From positions 558,001 through 622,000 of the forward strand of contig NZ_CP152375.1 of NCBI RefSeq assembly GCF_051132615.1: a stretch of 64,000 bases of DNA. The letters run 5' to 3'. Of the stretch, positions 53,485 through 63,653 are shown piece by piece. Below the pieces are notes generated by a model. The model saw only the letters and a program-made list of their open reading frames with translations. It was not told the origin of the DNA and did not search any database. This DNA comes from G051132615 sp051132615. GTDB taxonomy: Bacteria > Pseudomonadota > Gammaproteobacteria > Burkholderiales > Neisseriaceae. Numbering within the stretch: the first letter of the stretch is position 1; the number at the start of each line of letters is the position of its first letter. The position numbers and the translations under genes were made by a program.

Positions 53485-54180
53485 TTATTTATTGTGATAA
53501 GTACGTGCCCCAAAAATAGCACTACCCACTCTAACATGTGTTGCACCATGTTCAATTGCCAAAGCCATATCATCAGACATGCCCATTGATAGGACAGATA
53601 CAGCTAATTTATTTTTTTGTAGCTCTATTAACAGTTTTTTCATCATCTCAAATTGCTTTGCTAACACCTGATGATTTTCTGTTGCCTCTGGGACACACAT
53701 AATGCCCTGTAATACAAGATTAGGCAATTGCTCTATAGCTAACGCTAACGGCAATACTTCATCAACTGCTACCCCACTTTTTTGTTCTTCATTAGACACA
53801 TTTACCTGAATACACACATTAAGAGGAGGTAAATTGCTGGGTCTTTGCTCACTTAAACGTTTGGCAATTTTTAAACGATCCACACTGTGCACCCAATGCG
53901 CCCACTGGGCAATTAGTTGGGTTTTATTAGACTGAATTGGCCCAATAAAATGCCAAACAATGGCTAAATACTGTAAGCTTTCAGCTTTTGACACCAGCTC
54001 TTGTACATAATTTTCACCAAAATCAACTTGCCCCAACCCAAAAAGTGTTTCAATGGCCAAAGCTGGCTGTGTTTTACTGACAGCGACAAGCTTAACGTCT
54101 TCTCTTTTTCGCCCAGAGTGAACACAAGCAGTATCGATATCATGAAGTACTGTTGAAAAACATTGCGCCAAAGTATCCAT
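53485..54180 (-). CDS. yggS: PLP homeostasis protein YggS/PROSC
   Basis: 231 residues. PLP-binding lysine in KLVAVSKTQPALAI (about residue 36); GENYVQEL and GMSDDMALAIEHGATHVRVG complete the alanine-racemase-like barrel. Full length. Divergent from pilT, the classical neighbour order in pseudomonads; proC is absent between yggS and yggT. Confidence 0.95.
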   Translation of the reverse strand: MDTLAQCFSTVLHDIDTACVHSGRKREDVKLVAVSKTQPALAIETLFGLGQVDFGENYVQELVSKAESLQYLAIVWHFIGPIQSNKTQLIAQWAHWVHSVDRLKIAKRLSEQRPSNLPPLNVCIQVNVSNEEQKSGVAVDEVLPLALAIEQLPNLVLQGIMCVPEATENHQVLAKQFEMMKKLLIELQKNKLAVSVLSMGMSDDMALAIEHGATHVRVGSAIFGARTYHNK

Positions 54181-54352
54181 TTATATGTTCCGACCTTCAA
54201 ATTTTACTAAATTATGTGCTTAAAGTGTAACATGAATCAACAAGTCGAATAATTTATGCCTAGATTAAATATACTCTGGTTTTCATCTAACCTGTAATTG
54301 AGGTAACATCAGGTTTATCTAAAAAATATTTAATAGAATTGGACAAAAATAA

Positions 54353-55390
54353 ATGGGTATTACGGAACTGCTGGCCTTTGGTGTCAAAAACAAAGCATCG
54401 GATTTGCATATTTCTGCAGGTATTCCACCAATTATTCGTGTACATGGTGAAATGAGAAGAATCAATCTGCCCCCTTTAGAAAATGCAGAGGTTTCTTCCA
54501 TGATTATGGACATTATGAATGACAACCAAAGAAAAGCCTTTCAACAAGATTTAGAATGTGACTTTTCTTTTGAAATGCCAGGTTTAGCACGTTTTCGTGT
54601 CAATGCTTTTAACCAAAACCGTGGCTTTGCTGCTGTATTTCGTACCATTCCTAGTGAAGTCCTTTCTTTAGAACAATTAGAGGCCCCTTCTATTTTCAAA
54701 GATATCTCCCAGTATCCAAGGGGGCTTGTTTTAGTAACAGGACCAACTGGTTCAGGTAAGTCAACCACATTGGCGGCCATGATTAATTTTATCAATGAAT
54801 CTACATATTCTCATATTCTTACCGTGGAAGACCCTATTGAGTTTGTCCACACCAGTAAAAAATCCCTAGTGAATCAACGTGAGCTTGGATTACAAACCCT
54901 TAGTTTTGCTAACGCACTAAAAAGTGCCTTACGTGAAGACCCTGATGTGATTTTGGTTGGTGAGATGCGTGATATTGAGACCATCAGTCTTGCTTTAACT
55001 GCAGCAGAAACAGGCCACTTAGTATTTGGTACATTACATACAACAAGTGCAGCAAAAACAGTCGACCGTATTGTTGACGTATTCCCTGCAGCAGATAAAG
55101 AAATGGTACGCTCAATGTTGTCAGAAAGCTTAAGAGCAGTGATTTCACAATCTCTTTTAAAAACAAAAGATGGACACGGTCGTGTTGCTGCTCACGAAAT
55201 CATGATCGGCACATCAGCCATTCGAAACCTAATTCGTGAAAATAAAGTGGCGCAAATGGGTTCAATGATCCAAACGGGTCAACAATATGGTATGCAAACA
55301 CTGGATCAAAGTTTGACGGCCTTAGTACAACGTGGTTTGATTACTCTTGATGAAGCCAGATCTAAAGCACAAAATAAAGAGCTATTTTAA
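54353..55390 (+). CDS. pilT: type IV pilus retraction ATPase PilT
   Basis: 345 residues. Walker A GPTGSGKSTTLAAM (130-), Asp box and Walker B DPDVILVGEMRD, His box THLVFGTLHT-like GHLVFGTLHTT, and the AIRNLIRE motif near the end, which marks PilT. Full length. pilU follows by 26 nt. Confidence 0.97.
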   Translation: MGITELLAFGVKNKASDLHISAGIPPIIRVHGEMRRINLPPLENAEVSSMIMDIMNDNQRKAFQQDLECDFSFEMPGLARFRVNAFNQNRGFAAVFRTIPSEVLSLEQLEAPSIFKDISQYPRGLVLVTGPTGSGKSTTLAAMINFINESTYSHILTVEDPIEFVHTSKKSLVNQRELGLQTLSFANALKSALREDPDVILVGEMRDIETISLALTAAETGHLVFGTLHTTSAAKTVDRIVDVFPAADKEMVRSMLSESLRAVISQSLLKTKDGHGRVAAHEIMIGTSAIRNLIRENKVAQMGSMIQTGQQYGMQTLDQSLTALVQRGLITLDEARSKAQNKELF

Positions 55391-55416
55391 ATAACAAAAT
55401 ATCATTAGGGAACGTT

Positions 55417-56580
55417 ATGAGTAACCAAAAAAAAGACAATGCTTCTGTTATCATTATTGATATCCTTAAACACGCCGTCAGTAAAAAAGCTTCTGATATT
55501 TTTATTGCCCCGAACTTCCCACCTGCCATTAAAGTCGATGGAAAAATAACCCCAATTTCTTCTCAAGCATTGACACCTCAACACAGTAGAGAACTAGTCC
55601 GTGCGGTTATGACAGAACGTCAAGCAGAAGAATTTGACCGTACCAGTGAAGCCAATTTTGCCATCAATCCTGCGGGTCTTGGCCGTTTTCGGGTAAATGT
55701 ATACCGAGAACAAGGCCGTATTGGCATGGTGTTGCGTAAAATCACAACAGAAATCCCCACAATTGACCAATTGCAATTACAACCCATTTTAAAAGATCTG
55801 GCTATTGCAAGACGTGGTTTGATTATTTTTGTGGGTGCAACAGGCTCAGGAAAATCAACTTCACTGGCTGCTATGATTGATTGGCGTAACAGCAATGTAC
55901 AAGACCATATCATCACTGTAGAAGACCCAATTGAATTTGTACATCAACATAAAAAATCCATCATTACCCAACGTGAAATTGGTGTTGATACTGAAAATTG
56001 GGAAAGTGCTTTAACCAATTCATTACGCCAAGCACCTGATGCTATTTTAATTGGGGAAATTCGTGATAAAGAAACGATGATGAGTGCCATGCAATTTGCA
56101 GAGACGGGTCATTTGTGTTTATCTACGCTACATGCTACAAATGCGAATCAAGCTCTAGACCGTATCATTAACTTCTTCCCAGAAGAAAGACATGCTCAAG
56201 TTTGGATGGATTTAGCGTTGAACTTAAAAGGTATCATTTCTCAACGCTTAGTACCTAAGGCAGCTCTTCCGGGTAAAAAATCATCAGGACGAGTGGCTGC
56301 ATTAGAAATCATGCTGAACTCTCCTTTAATTCAGGATCTTATATTTAAAGGCCGTGTGGGCGAGATTAAAGACGTTATTGCACGTTCTAACGATATTGGT
56401 ATGCAAACGTTTGATCAGCATTTATTTAACCTCTACTCAGCTGGTATCATTGGCTATGAAGATGCGATGAGAAATGCGGATTCTATGAATGACTTACGTT
56501 TGAGAATTAAACTGGCCAAAGATGGCAATGTTGCGAAAGATATATTGGATGATGATGCACACTTGAATTTAGAAATGTAA
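55417..56580 (+). CDS. pilU: accessory pilus retraction ATPase PilU
   Basis: 387 residues. Walker A GATGSGKSTSLAAM (140-), Walker B APDAILIGEIRD, GHLCLSTLHATN. The long C-terminus and lack of the PilT AIRNLIRE motif separate it from PilT. PilU works with PilT in twitching and transformation. Confidence 0.95.
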   Translation: MSNQKKDNASVIIIDILKHAVSKKASDIFIAPNFPPAIKVDGKITPISSQALTPQHSRELVRAVMTERQAEEFDRTSEANFAINPAGLGRFRVNVYREQGRIGMVLRKITTEIPTIDQLQLQPILKDLAIARRGLIIFVGATGSGKSTSLAAMIDWRNSNVQDHIITVEDPIEFVHQHKKSIITQREIGVDTENWESALTNSLRQAPDAILIGEIRDKETMMSAMQFAETGHLCLSTLHATNANQALDRIINFFPEERHAQVWMDLALNLKGIISQRLVPKAALPGKKSSGRVAALEIMLNSPLIQDLIFKGRVGEIKDVIARSNDIGMQTFDQHLFNLYSAGIIGYEDAMRNADSMNDLRLRIKLAKDGNVAKDILDDDAHLNLEM

Positions 56581-56699
56581 AAACAGGTAATATTAACAGC
56601 CACATATTTTGAATTACCATCAAACTAATATAAGATAAAACATCCAAAAACAACCGTTTCACTATTTTGTAACGGTTGCATTATGTAGGAAGAACAATA

Positions 56700-57017
56700 A
56701 TGAAAAATTTTTCAAGGCGTCAGTTTCTGTTAGGAAGCCTTGCAACAACAGGAACAGTACTATTTTTTCATAAAAATGTACTCGCCGCACCTGTCTATTT
56801 AAACGAAAAAGACCCTATGGCTACTAGACTAGGCTATAAGGAACAAACGACACAAGTAGATGGCAATAAATACCCTAAACACGATAACAGTCAATCTTGT
56901 GCTAATTGTACTTTATACCAAGGAAATGGTGGTGATGCAGCAGGAGGCTGTAGTCTATTTGCTGGAAAATTTGTTGCAAAAGATGGCTGGTGTATGTCTT
57001 GGGCAAAAAAGGGCTGA
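56700..57017 (+). CDS. hip: high-potential iron-sulfur protein (HiPIP)
   Basis: 105 residues. A Tat signal (SRRQFLLGSLATTG) is followed by the HiPIP ligands in SCANCTLYQ, GGCSLF and GWCMSWAKKG (four cysteines, pattern C-x2-C-x14-C-x13-C). Soluble periplasmic electron carrier. I choose ATG 56700 because the signal starts there; an ATG 24 nt before is possible. Confidence 0.9.
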   Translation: MKNFSRRQFLLGSLATTGTVLFFHKNVLAAPVYLNEKDPMATRLGYKEQTTQVDGNKYPKHDNSQSCANCTLYQGNGGDAAGGCSLFAGKFVAKDGWCMSWAKKG

Positions 57018-57076
57018 TCTTTGATCAACACCTACATGATTCAAATATTTAAATTTTATTTAATAGACACTCCTTA

Positions 57077-58264
57077 ATGCATGGACTCAAAAAAAACACT
57101 TCTCGTTTTCAATTAATTCATATCGCCGATTTAAGAACAATTGGTGGTGTTGAAAGGATATTGGTTGATTTTATTGACCAAACACCACACGTAGCCCACC
57201 ATTTAATCTTACTGAATAAACACATTCACCCAAACTTAGTACATGTTAGCCAAAAAGTAAGCAGTATCTCCAGTATCAAACACTGGTTCAATGTCATTTC
57301 TTTACCCAAACACTTAAGAAAATGGCATTTATCCCACCTAATCAAAAAATTAAATGCAGACAAAATACTGGTTTGGAACCAAGTTATTGATTTAAAAAAC
57401 ATCCAAACATCTTATGTCTATTATGAACATGGTAGCGCTTGGTATGATCACTCAGAACAAATGATTCATCATTGCTTTGATCAGGTTCAAAGTATTATTG
57501 CTGTCTCCCATGCAGCTAAAAGAATGTTGCAGCTACACCATCATGTACAGCAAGATATTCAGGTGATTCATAATACCCTACGCCCAAGCCTTCAATTACC
57601 CAATGTAACCACACGAACACTTGCAACCAATAAACGCATCACCTTGGGCGTAGCTGGGCGCTTGGTTCCGCTAAAATGTATCCCTTTATTGATTATGACC
57701 ATTAAACACTTACAACAATATGGTGTTGATGCTTATGCGCTGATTGCTGGCGTAGGATCAGAATATGATTCGATTGTACAACTGATTCAAGAACACGACT
57801 TAACAGACAAAATTAGCCTACTCGGTCTAATAGACAATATGCAGGATTTTTATCAACAAATAGACCTTTATATTTGTACATCCATGCATGAAAGCTTTGG
57901 GCTTGTCTGTTTAGAGGCATTTGCTTATGCCCTACCCGTTATTGCTGCTAACATTGATGGTCTTCCTGAAGTGATTGAGCATCAACACAATGGTATTTGC
58001 ATCGAGCCGAGCTTAAGTATAGAAGGATATATTCAACAAACACGAGCAAGTACACGGTTTACTCAAACTATTTATTACCCTGAACAGGATGCTATTGGCC
58101 AAGTGACATTAATGGATCCTAAAGTTATTGCACAACAAGTAATCAATTTATTAAATCATCCAGAACAATATGCTTATATGAGTAAAATGGCTCTTCATAC
58201 AGCAAAACATCATGCACCATTTAACCAATTGTGTAAAAATGTGTTAGCTGTATTGAAAAACTGA
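57077..58264 (+). CDS. glycosyltransferase (GT4-like)
   Basis: 395 residues, two Rossmann domains. GGVERILVDFIDQTP near residue 25 and the nucleotide-sugar E-x7-E motif in HESFGLVCLEAFAYALP, followed by ANIDGLPEV, identify the GT4 family. Substrate and product unknown; LPS or capsule sugars are likely. No other polysaccharide gene is nearby. Confidence 0.85.
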   Translation: MHGLKKNTSRFQLIHIADLRTIGGVERILVDFIDQTPHVAHHLILLNKHIHPNLVHVSQKVSSISSIKHWFNVISLPKHLRKWHLSHLIKKLNADKILVWNQVIDLKNIQTSYVYYEHGSAWYDHSEQMIHHCFDQVQSIIAVSHAAKRMLQLHHHVQQDIQVIHNTLRPSLQLPNVTTRTLATNKRITLGVAGRLVPLKCIPLLIMTIKHLQQYGVDAYALIAGVGSEYDSIVQLIQEHDLTDKISLLGLIDNMQDFYQQIDLYICTSMHESFGLVCLEAFAYALPVIAANIDGLPEVIEHQHNGICIEPSLSIEGYIQQTRASTRFTQTIYYPEQDAIGQVTLMDPKVIAQQVINLLNHPEQYAYMSKMALHTAKHHAPFNQLCKNVLAVLKN

Positions 58265-58336
58265 CCCTTATACCCAAACTTAAACGAATAACGATCAACT
58301 ATTCACGACTTTTTCCTTTCACTAAAGGCCACATTT

Positions 58337-58798
58337 ATGCGCTATTTTGCTATTTCATTTTGGTTGTATTTCATTTTGGAAATCTGCTCGATTATTTTTG
58401 TTGCAGATGCAATTGGGGCATTTTGGACAATGATCTGGTTTATCGCCAGCTTTTTATTGGGTTTATTTATGCTTCGAAATGTTGGGCTTTCGAAAATTTT
58501 TGTCCTAGGCAGTTTATGGAAAAATAATACCTTATCGTTTTACCAAGCAATGTGGCCCATCCGTTATACACTTGCGGCCATTTTATTTATGATTCCTGGA
58601 TTTGTTTCTGATCTTTTGGCTCTATTATTGATTTTACCCTTTAAAGGACCAAAAGCTACTCAACAAAATTTTACCTTTACTTCCGCACAGGGAGGCTTTA
58701 AAACATATCAAAACTCAAATGAAGATATTATTGAGGGCGAAGTGACAGAAGTTGCGCCTGATCCAATAGATCCTAATAAAGCATTACCAAAAGACTAA
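58337..58798 (+). CDS. fxsA: FxsA family membrane protein
   Basis: 153 residues with three to four membrane segments (EICSIIFVADAIGAFWTM, FIASFLLGLFMLRN, LAAILFMIPGFVSDLLALLL), the last being the FxsA core motif. FxsA over-expression relieves phage T7 exclusion by F in E. coli. The last 4 nt overlap those of yggU. Confidence 0.88.
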   Translation: MRYFAISFWLYFILEICSIIFVADAIGAFWTMIWFIASFLLGLFMLRNVGLSKIFVLGSLWKNNTLSFYQAMWPIRYTLAAILFMIPGFVSDLLALLLILPFKGPKATQQNFTFTSAQGGFKTYQNSNEDIIEGEVTEVAPDPIDPNKALPKD

Positions 58799-59109
58799 GT
58801 TATTTGAGTTTCATCTATATTTAAAGCCATCAGAATCCTATTTTGATCAACAGATTGACTACTGACTTGAACCGTTTTATACCGAGACAACTCACCTGAG
58901 ATAATGGTAATCTCCTTTTTTGCACAATTTAATCTATCCGATAAAAAGAAGATTAATGCTTTATTGGCTTTTCCTTCCACAGGGGGAGCAGCTAATCTAA
59001 TTTTCAAAGCATTATTATAAAGACCGCTAACTTCCGTTGTTTTAGCACCAGGTTGGACATACACTTTTAAGACAAAAATGTTTTCTTTGACTGTAAGCCA
59101 TGTATGCAT
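58795..59109 (-). CDS. yggU: YggU/DUF167 protein
   Basis: 104 residues from the ATG at 59109, which has GGGGGAAG upstream; a longer frame upstream lacks that site. LKVYVQPGAKTTEVSG and PPVEGKANKALIFFL are DUF167 motifs. Function unknown. Tail-to-tail with fxsA. Confidence 0.87.
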   Translation of the reverse strand: MHTWLTVKENIFVLKVYVQPGAKTTEVSGLYNNALKIRLAAPPVEGKANKALIFFLSDRLNCAKKEITIISGELSRYKTVQVSSQSVDQNRILMALNIDETQIT

Positions 59110-59159
59110 TTCTTCCCCCCAACTCAATATAACCCAAAATTTCATTTACCAGATAAAAT

Positions 59160-59190
59160 AAAAAGCCCTTAGAAAAATCTAAGGGCTTTT
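59160..59190 (-). terminator. Rho-independent terminator after tRNA-fMet
   Basis: AAAAGCCCTTAGA/TCTAAGGGCTTTT with a short A/T loop, followed by a T run on the minus strand. Confidence 0.85.
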
Positions 59191-59199
59191 TATTTTATC

Positions 59200-59276
<77 letters not shown>

Positions 59277-59376
59277 TCTGTTGAGTCATGTATAATACAA
59301 GGTGTAATTAACTTTGTCAATCTTATATATCAGTTTTATATCTAAATAAACATAACACCCTGATATTATAAGCGGA

Positions 59377-60213
59377 TTAATTTGACCAGTTAATCCAGCC
59401 AAAATACCAACTGAGCAAAATAAAACCACCAAATACGATACGATACCAAGCAAACGGTACATAATTTTTAGCAGCAACAAACTTTAATAAAGCTCTAATG
59501 GCTAATAAACCACTGATAAATGCAGCAACAAAACCTGTGATAATGGTGCCAACCATTGTACTGTCAAATAATTCATGATGTTTATAAATATCATAAAATG
59601 TCGCAGCAAACATAATCGGCACAGCTAAAAAGAACGAAAACTCTGTCGCAACCTTTCGACTTAAGCCAAAGGCCATTCCCCCCATAATGGTACTACCTGA
59701 ACGAGAAGTACCAGGAATCAAAGCAAAAATCTGTGCCAGCCCTACACAAAGGGCATCTTTCCAACACATATCATCAACATCATTTACCCTAGGAGTATGA
59801 TTACTTTGATACTTTTCAATGAATAAAATAACCACACCACCAATAACCAAAGCTGAGGCAACGGTAATCGGATTAAAAAAATGCATTTTGATTGCAGAAG
59901 AAAACAATAACCCAACAACTGCTGCAGGAATGAAGGCAATGATGATATTCAATACAAAACGGTTAATATCTGGTTTACGCCCTAATCCCAAAAATACACT
60001 TAAAAACCGTTGACGATATTCAAAAACAACGGCTAAGACTGCCCCTAACTGAATCGCCACTTCAAAAACTTTACCTGTACTATGAAAATTAAGTAAGTCA
60101 CCAAAAACGATTAAATGTCCTGTGCTGGAAATGGGTAAAAACTCAGTCACCCCTTCGATGATACCCAATAACAGAGCTTTAAAAAACAGTAAAATATCCA
60201 CAACAATGTCCAA
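59377..60213 (-). CDS. uppP: undecaprenyl-diphosphatase UppP
   Basis: 278 residues, eight membrane segments; the conserved GVTEFLPISSTGHLI and PGTSRSGSTIMGG carry the catalytic Glu, Ser and Arg. Recycles the lipid carrier for peptidoglycan. Transcribed before the dsbA-SPOR-comM run in the same direction. Confidence 0.96.
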   Translation of the reverse strand: MDIVVDILLFFKALLLGIIEGVTEFLPISSTGHLIVFGDLLNFHSTGKVFEVAIQLGAVLAVVFEYRQRFLSVFLGLGRKPDINRFVLNIIIAFIPAAVVGLLFSSAIKMHFFNPITVASALVIGGVVILFIEKYQSNHTPRVNDVDDMCWKDALCVGLAQIFALIPGTSRSGSTIMGGMAFGLSRKVATEFSFFLAVPIMFAATFYDIYKHHELFDSTMVGTIITGFVAAFISGLLAIRALLKFVAAKNYVPFAWYRIVFGGFILLSWYFGWINWSN

Positions 60214-60264
60214 AGAAGAAAGGCTGTGAAAAACACAGCCTATGTAAGATGAATGTTCAAATGC

Positions 60265-60957
60265 TTATTTTAAGCCTAATGCAAATCCAGCACCTTTGGC
60301 TCTAGGTAAAGGCTTACTTTTTGGTGCAGCTAAACCACGTTCAGCACGAACCTTCGCAATCAATTCATCCAACACTTTCATTGAAGCATTAAAATCAGAA
60401 GTCAAAATCAGTTGATATTTTCCACCGACAATCACCATAGGGGTAGAATTGATGCCATAATCACTTGTCAATTGTTTCATTCTATTGGCTTCAGCATTGG
60501 CAAAAAACGATTGATAAACTTCTAAAATTTTAGCTGAATCAACGCCTTTTTGTTGCATGATCCATTCTCTAAAAATTTCTGGTTTATTTAATTCAATTTT
60601 TTGATCAAACAATGCATTAAAAACCAATGGGTTTAATGTATCTTGTGTACGTGTTTGCTCAATAGCGACCAAAATTTTGGCTAAATTAAGCATTTCATCA
60701 TCCCAAATAACATGTTCTGCACGAAAAGCTGTATCAGAGGCAAAACTTTTTTTATGATGACGCATAATCGGATCTAAATGACGGCAATGTATACACACGA
60801 AAGAGAAAAACTCTGTGACTTCAATTTTATCTTTATTTGCCGCCAATGCTGGAAGGGGCTTAGGTAAAACATTGTAATGTTGACCTTCAACCAATGCAGC
60901 CTGCACAAAACTGGATATGGTCAAAAAACCAATAGCGATCAAATGCTTCAGTTTCAT
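60265..60957 (-). CDS. dsbA: thiol:disulfide interchange protein DsbA
   Basis: 230 residues. Signal peptide (MKLKHLIAIGFLTISS, cut near VQA). The active site is C55-I-H-C58 in FSFVCIHCRHL and the cis-proline is in INSTPMVIV. Oxidises thiols in the periplasm. Lies 42 nt downstream of the SPOR gene. Confidence 0.94.
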   Translation of the reverse strand: MKLKHLIAIGFLTISSFVQAALVEGQHYNVLPKPLPALAANKDKIEVTEFFSFVCIHCRHLDPIMRHHKKSFASDTAFRAEHVIWDDEMLNLAKILVAIEQTRTQDTLNPLVFNALFDQKIELNKPEIFREWIMQQKGVDSAKILEVYQSFFANAEANRMKQLTSDYGINSTPMVIVGGKYQLILTSDFNASMKVLDELIAKVRAERGLAAPKSKPLPRAKGAGFALGLK

Positions 60958-60999
60958 TGTATATAAACCTTTCTTTCAATTAATGATGTTATTGTCTGC

Positions 61000-61689
61000 T
61001 TAATTAGGATTAACCACATTCGCTTTAATATTATTCTCTTTCAGAGTTTCTTGTACTTGATGTAATTGTGCATCATTAGTAAAGGGACCTACACGTACTC
61101 GATGAAAAGTTCCCTTGCTTCCCCCTAAATCAATTTGTTGAATGGATGCTTCTACACCAATTAAAGCCAACTGTGCTTTTTGGTTTTCTGCTTGACTGAA
61201 TTCTTTAAATGCCCCCACCTGTAAAAAACTGCGTTTAGCGACAGGCTTTATTGTTTCTTTATTCTTAACTGCTACAGCAGGCTGAATATCTTTTTCTAGC
61301 GTTGGTTTAATTTGAGTAGAATCTGTTGGTTTTTTATTTTGTTCACCAATATCTACTTCTGGATCAATATGAGAACCACCATTTAAAATAACTTCAGGGC
61401 TATCTTCTAAATTATTTGCGCCATTAATAGGCTCACTGACAATAATGGGGTGTTCAGAAGGTCTAAATTCTGGGACAGAATCACTGGCACCATTAGGCGC
61501 TAACTCTTCAACAGTAGAAGATGCAGCCACACCATTTCGAGCTTCTTCTTCAGACTTTTGTAAATTATCATATGACGGTTTATGATTATTTATATACCAT
61601 AACGTTCCACCAACAGCAATCAACCCTACAACAAGGCCAACTAGAATGCCTATCATAAGATTTCCTGTTTGATTTTGGCGTTGATTCAT
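61000..61689 (-). CDS. SPOR-domain membrane protein (FtsN-like)
   Basis: 229 residues. One N-terminal membrane helix (LMIGILVGLVVGLIAVGGTLWYI in part), a Pro/Glu-rich linker and a C-terminal SPOR domain (LQVGAFKEFSQAENQKAQLA, RVRVGPFTN). It binds septal peptidoglycan. Likely divisome accessory. Confidence 0.88.
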   Translation of the reverse strand: MNQRQNQTGNLMIGILVGLVVGLIAVGGTLWYINNHKPSYDNLQKSEEEARNGVAASSTVEELAPNGASDSVPEFRPSEHPIIVSEPINGANNLEDSPEVILNGGSHIDPEVDIGEQNKKPTDSTQIKPTLEKDIQPAVAVKNKETIKPVAKRSFLQVGAFKEFSQAENQKAQLALIGVEASIQQIDLGGSKGTFHRVRVGPFTNDAQLHQVQETLKENNIKANVVNPN

Positions 61690-61752
61690 TATATTGTTAC
61701 TTTCTGTACAAATATCAAAACGTGCATTTTAACAAACAATTATACATTGTTG

Positions 61753-63261
61753 TTATGCTTTATTTGTTAATACACGACGAAAGGCAATCGCACGTAAAAT
61801 ATGGTGCTTACCAACCTCTTCTTCTTGAGCTAAATCAGCAATGGTTCTACTTACCCGCAAAATACGGTGAAAACTTCTGGCAGATAAAGATAACTTTTCC
61901 AAAAGTTCAGCCAAGGTTTCTCGTGCAACAGAAGAAATATTAGCAACCATATCAATCTCTTGTACAGTTAAACTAGCATTTACTTTCCCTTGTCTGCCCT
62001 CTTGTATTGCCCTTGCTCGCAACACTCGCTCACGTACTTGCCTGCTACTTTCAGGCTGAGACTGTGTTTGGCTCAACTCGTGCGCACTTAAACTTGGGAC
62101 CTGTACGGTTAAATCTAATCTGTCTAAAAATGGACCTGAAATTTTCGACTGATAGCGTTGTACTGACTCATTCGAACAACGACAAGAACGTGTAGCGTGT
62201 CCTAAATAACCACAAGGACATGGATTCATCGCAGCAATCAATTGAAAACGGGCGGGAAACGTAGCCTGTCTATTTGCTCTGGAAATATGAATCTCTCCTG
62301 TTTCCAATGGCTCACGTAATACTTCCAATACTTTTCGATCAAACTCAGGCAACTCATCCAAAAACAGAACACCATGATGTGCTAAAGATATTTCACCTGG
62401 TTTTGGATTAGAACCACCACCCACTAAAGCAACTGCTGAAGCACTATGGTGAGGGGAACGAAAAGGCCTATCGAAAAAAGATGATTCACTCTGATTGTGC
62501 ACCAAAGAACGTAAAGAAGCGGACTCAAGCAACTCTTGTGAGTTCATTGGTGGCAAAATGCTGGGCAGTCGTGTTGCCAACATAGACTTCCCTGTGCCTG
62601 GGGGGCCAACAAATAACAAACTATGGCCTCCCGCAGCAGCCAACTCTAAGGCAAAACGAGCGCTTTCTTGCCCTTTTACATCAATCAAATCAGCTTGAAC
62701 CGTTGGTGAATAAATAGGCTCTTCTGGTGCAGTGACCATTTCCAGCTGACTAAGTAAATTCAAATGTGCACAAACACTCAATAAATCAGGCGCACATAAT
62801 ACCTTAGCTTCTTTAACTAAAGCGGCTGATTGAGCACTGCTAGGAGGCAATATGAAAGTACGCTTGGCCTTTATTGCTTGCCATACCATGGCTAAAGCAC
62901 CTCTAATAGGACGAAGCGCTCCAGACAAAGCAAGCTCCCCAGCAAACTCATATTCAAGTAATTGTTTATTTTTTATTTGACCTGAAGCAGCCAAAATCCC
63001 CACAGCAATAGGCAAATCAAATCGGCCTGACTCTTTAGGTAAATCGGCTGGCGCTAAATTGACGGTTATTTTTTTGGCTGGAAACTCAAAACCTGACTGC
63101 AAAATAGCCGCTCTTACCCGATCTCTACTTTCCTTTACTTCTGTTTCAGGTAAGCCGACAATATTAAATGCTGGTAAGCCATTGGCTAAATGCGCTTCTA
63201 CTTCTACTAACGGGGCATCCATTCCCGTTAGTGCTCTACTGTAGACTACCGCCAAACTCAT
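61753..63261 (-). CDS. comM: ComM-type AAA+ helicase (Mg-chelatase family)
   Basis: 502 residues. Lon-S5-like N-terminal domain (VNLAPADLPKESGRFDLPIA in part), Walker A FVGPPGTGKSMLATRL, Walker B GVLFLDELPEFD, and zinc-binding CPCGYLG and CRCS. ComM extends heteroduplex DNA during natural transformation, fitting the pilT/pilU pair. Confidence 0.96.
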   Translation of the reverse strand: MSLAVVYSRALTGMDAPLVEVEAHLANGLPAFNIVGLPETEVKESRDRVRAAILQSGFEFPAKKITVNLAPADLPKESGRFDLPIAVGILAASGQIKNKQLLEYEFAGELALSGALRPIRGALAMVWQAIKAKRTFILPPSSAQSAALVKEAKVLCAPDLLSVCAHLNLLSQLEMVTAPEEPIYSPTVQADLIDVKGQESARFALELAAAGGHSLLFVGPPGTGKSMLATRLPSILPPMNSQELLESASLRSLVHNQSESSFFDRPFRSPHHSASAVALVGGGSNPKPGEISLAHHGVLFLDELPEFDRKVLEVLREPLETGEIHISRANRQATFPARFQLIAAMNPCPCGYLGHATRSCRCSNESVQRYQSKISGPFLDRLDLTVQVPSLSAHELSQTQSQPESSRQVRERVLRARAIQEGRQGKVNASLTVQEIDMVANISSVARETLAELLEKLSLSARSFHRILRVSRTIADLAQEEEVGKHHILRAIAFRRVLTNKA

Positions 63262-63263
63262 AC

Positions 63264-63512
63264 TTATTCCTTGGCAACACTCAATTGTTTTTCTAATTCA
63301 CTGACACGTTCTTCTAATGCTGTTAGCTGTTCGCGAGTTTTCACCAAAACATGTTGTTGAATATCAAATTCTTCTCTTGTCACAAGATCCATTTTTGTAA
63401 AAGCAGATCCCATTAAAGACTTCACATTTTTTTCAATATCCTTGGCGGGGCTATTGGCAATGGTCTCGCTGATTTTTTGAGTAAATTCATCAAAGAGTTT
63501 TTGTTTCATCAT
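63264..63512 (-). CDS. ubiK: ubiquinone biosynthesis accessory factor UbiK
   Basis: 82 residues (BMFP/YqiC family), helical with a coiled-coil C-terminus (TREQLTALEERVSELEKQL). Assembles soluble Ubi complex. Ends 2 nt before comM starts, so the two are in one operon, as in pseudomonads. Confidence 0.9.
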   Translation of the reverse strand: MMKQKLFDEFTQKISETIANSPAKDIEKNVKSLMGSAFTKMDLVTREEFDIQQHVLVKTREQLTALEERVSELEKQLSVAKE

Positions 63513-63653
63513 GATTATGTCCCTGATTAAAAGAGGTAGAGATAACCTTAATCATATACTGTTATGCTCAAAAAATCTAAGAAAAATTTTTAAGCATAAC
63601 TTATCATTTATAGAAAATAAATAAAAAAAGTAGCTTACCTATAGCTCAATAAA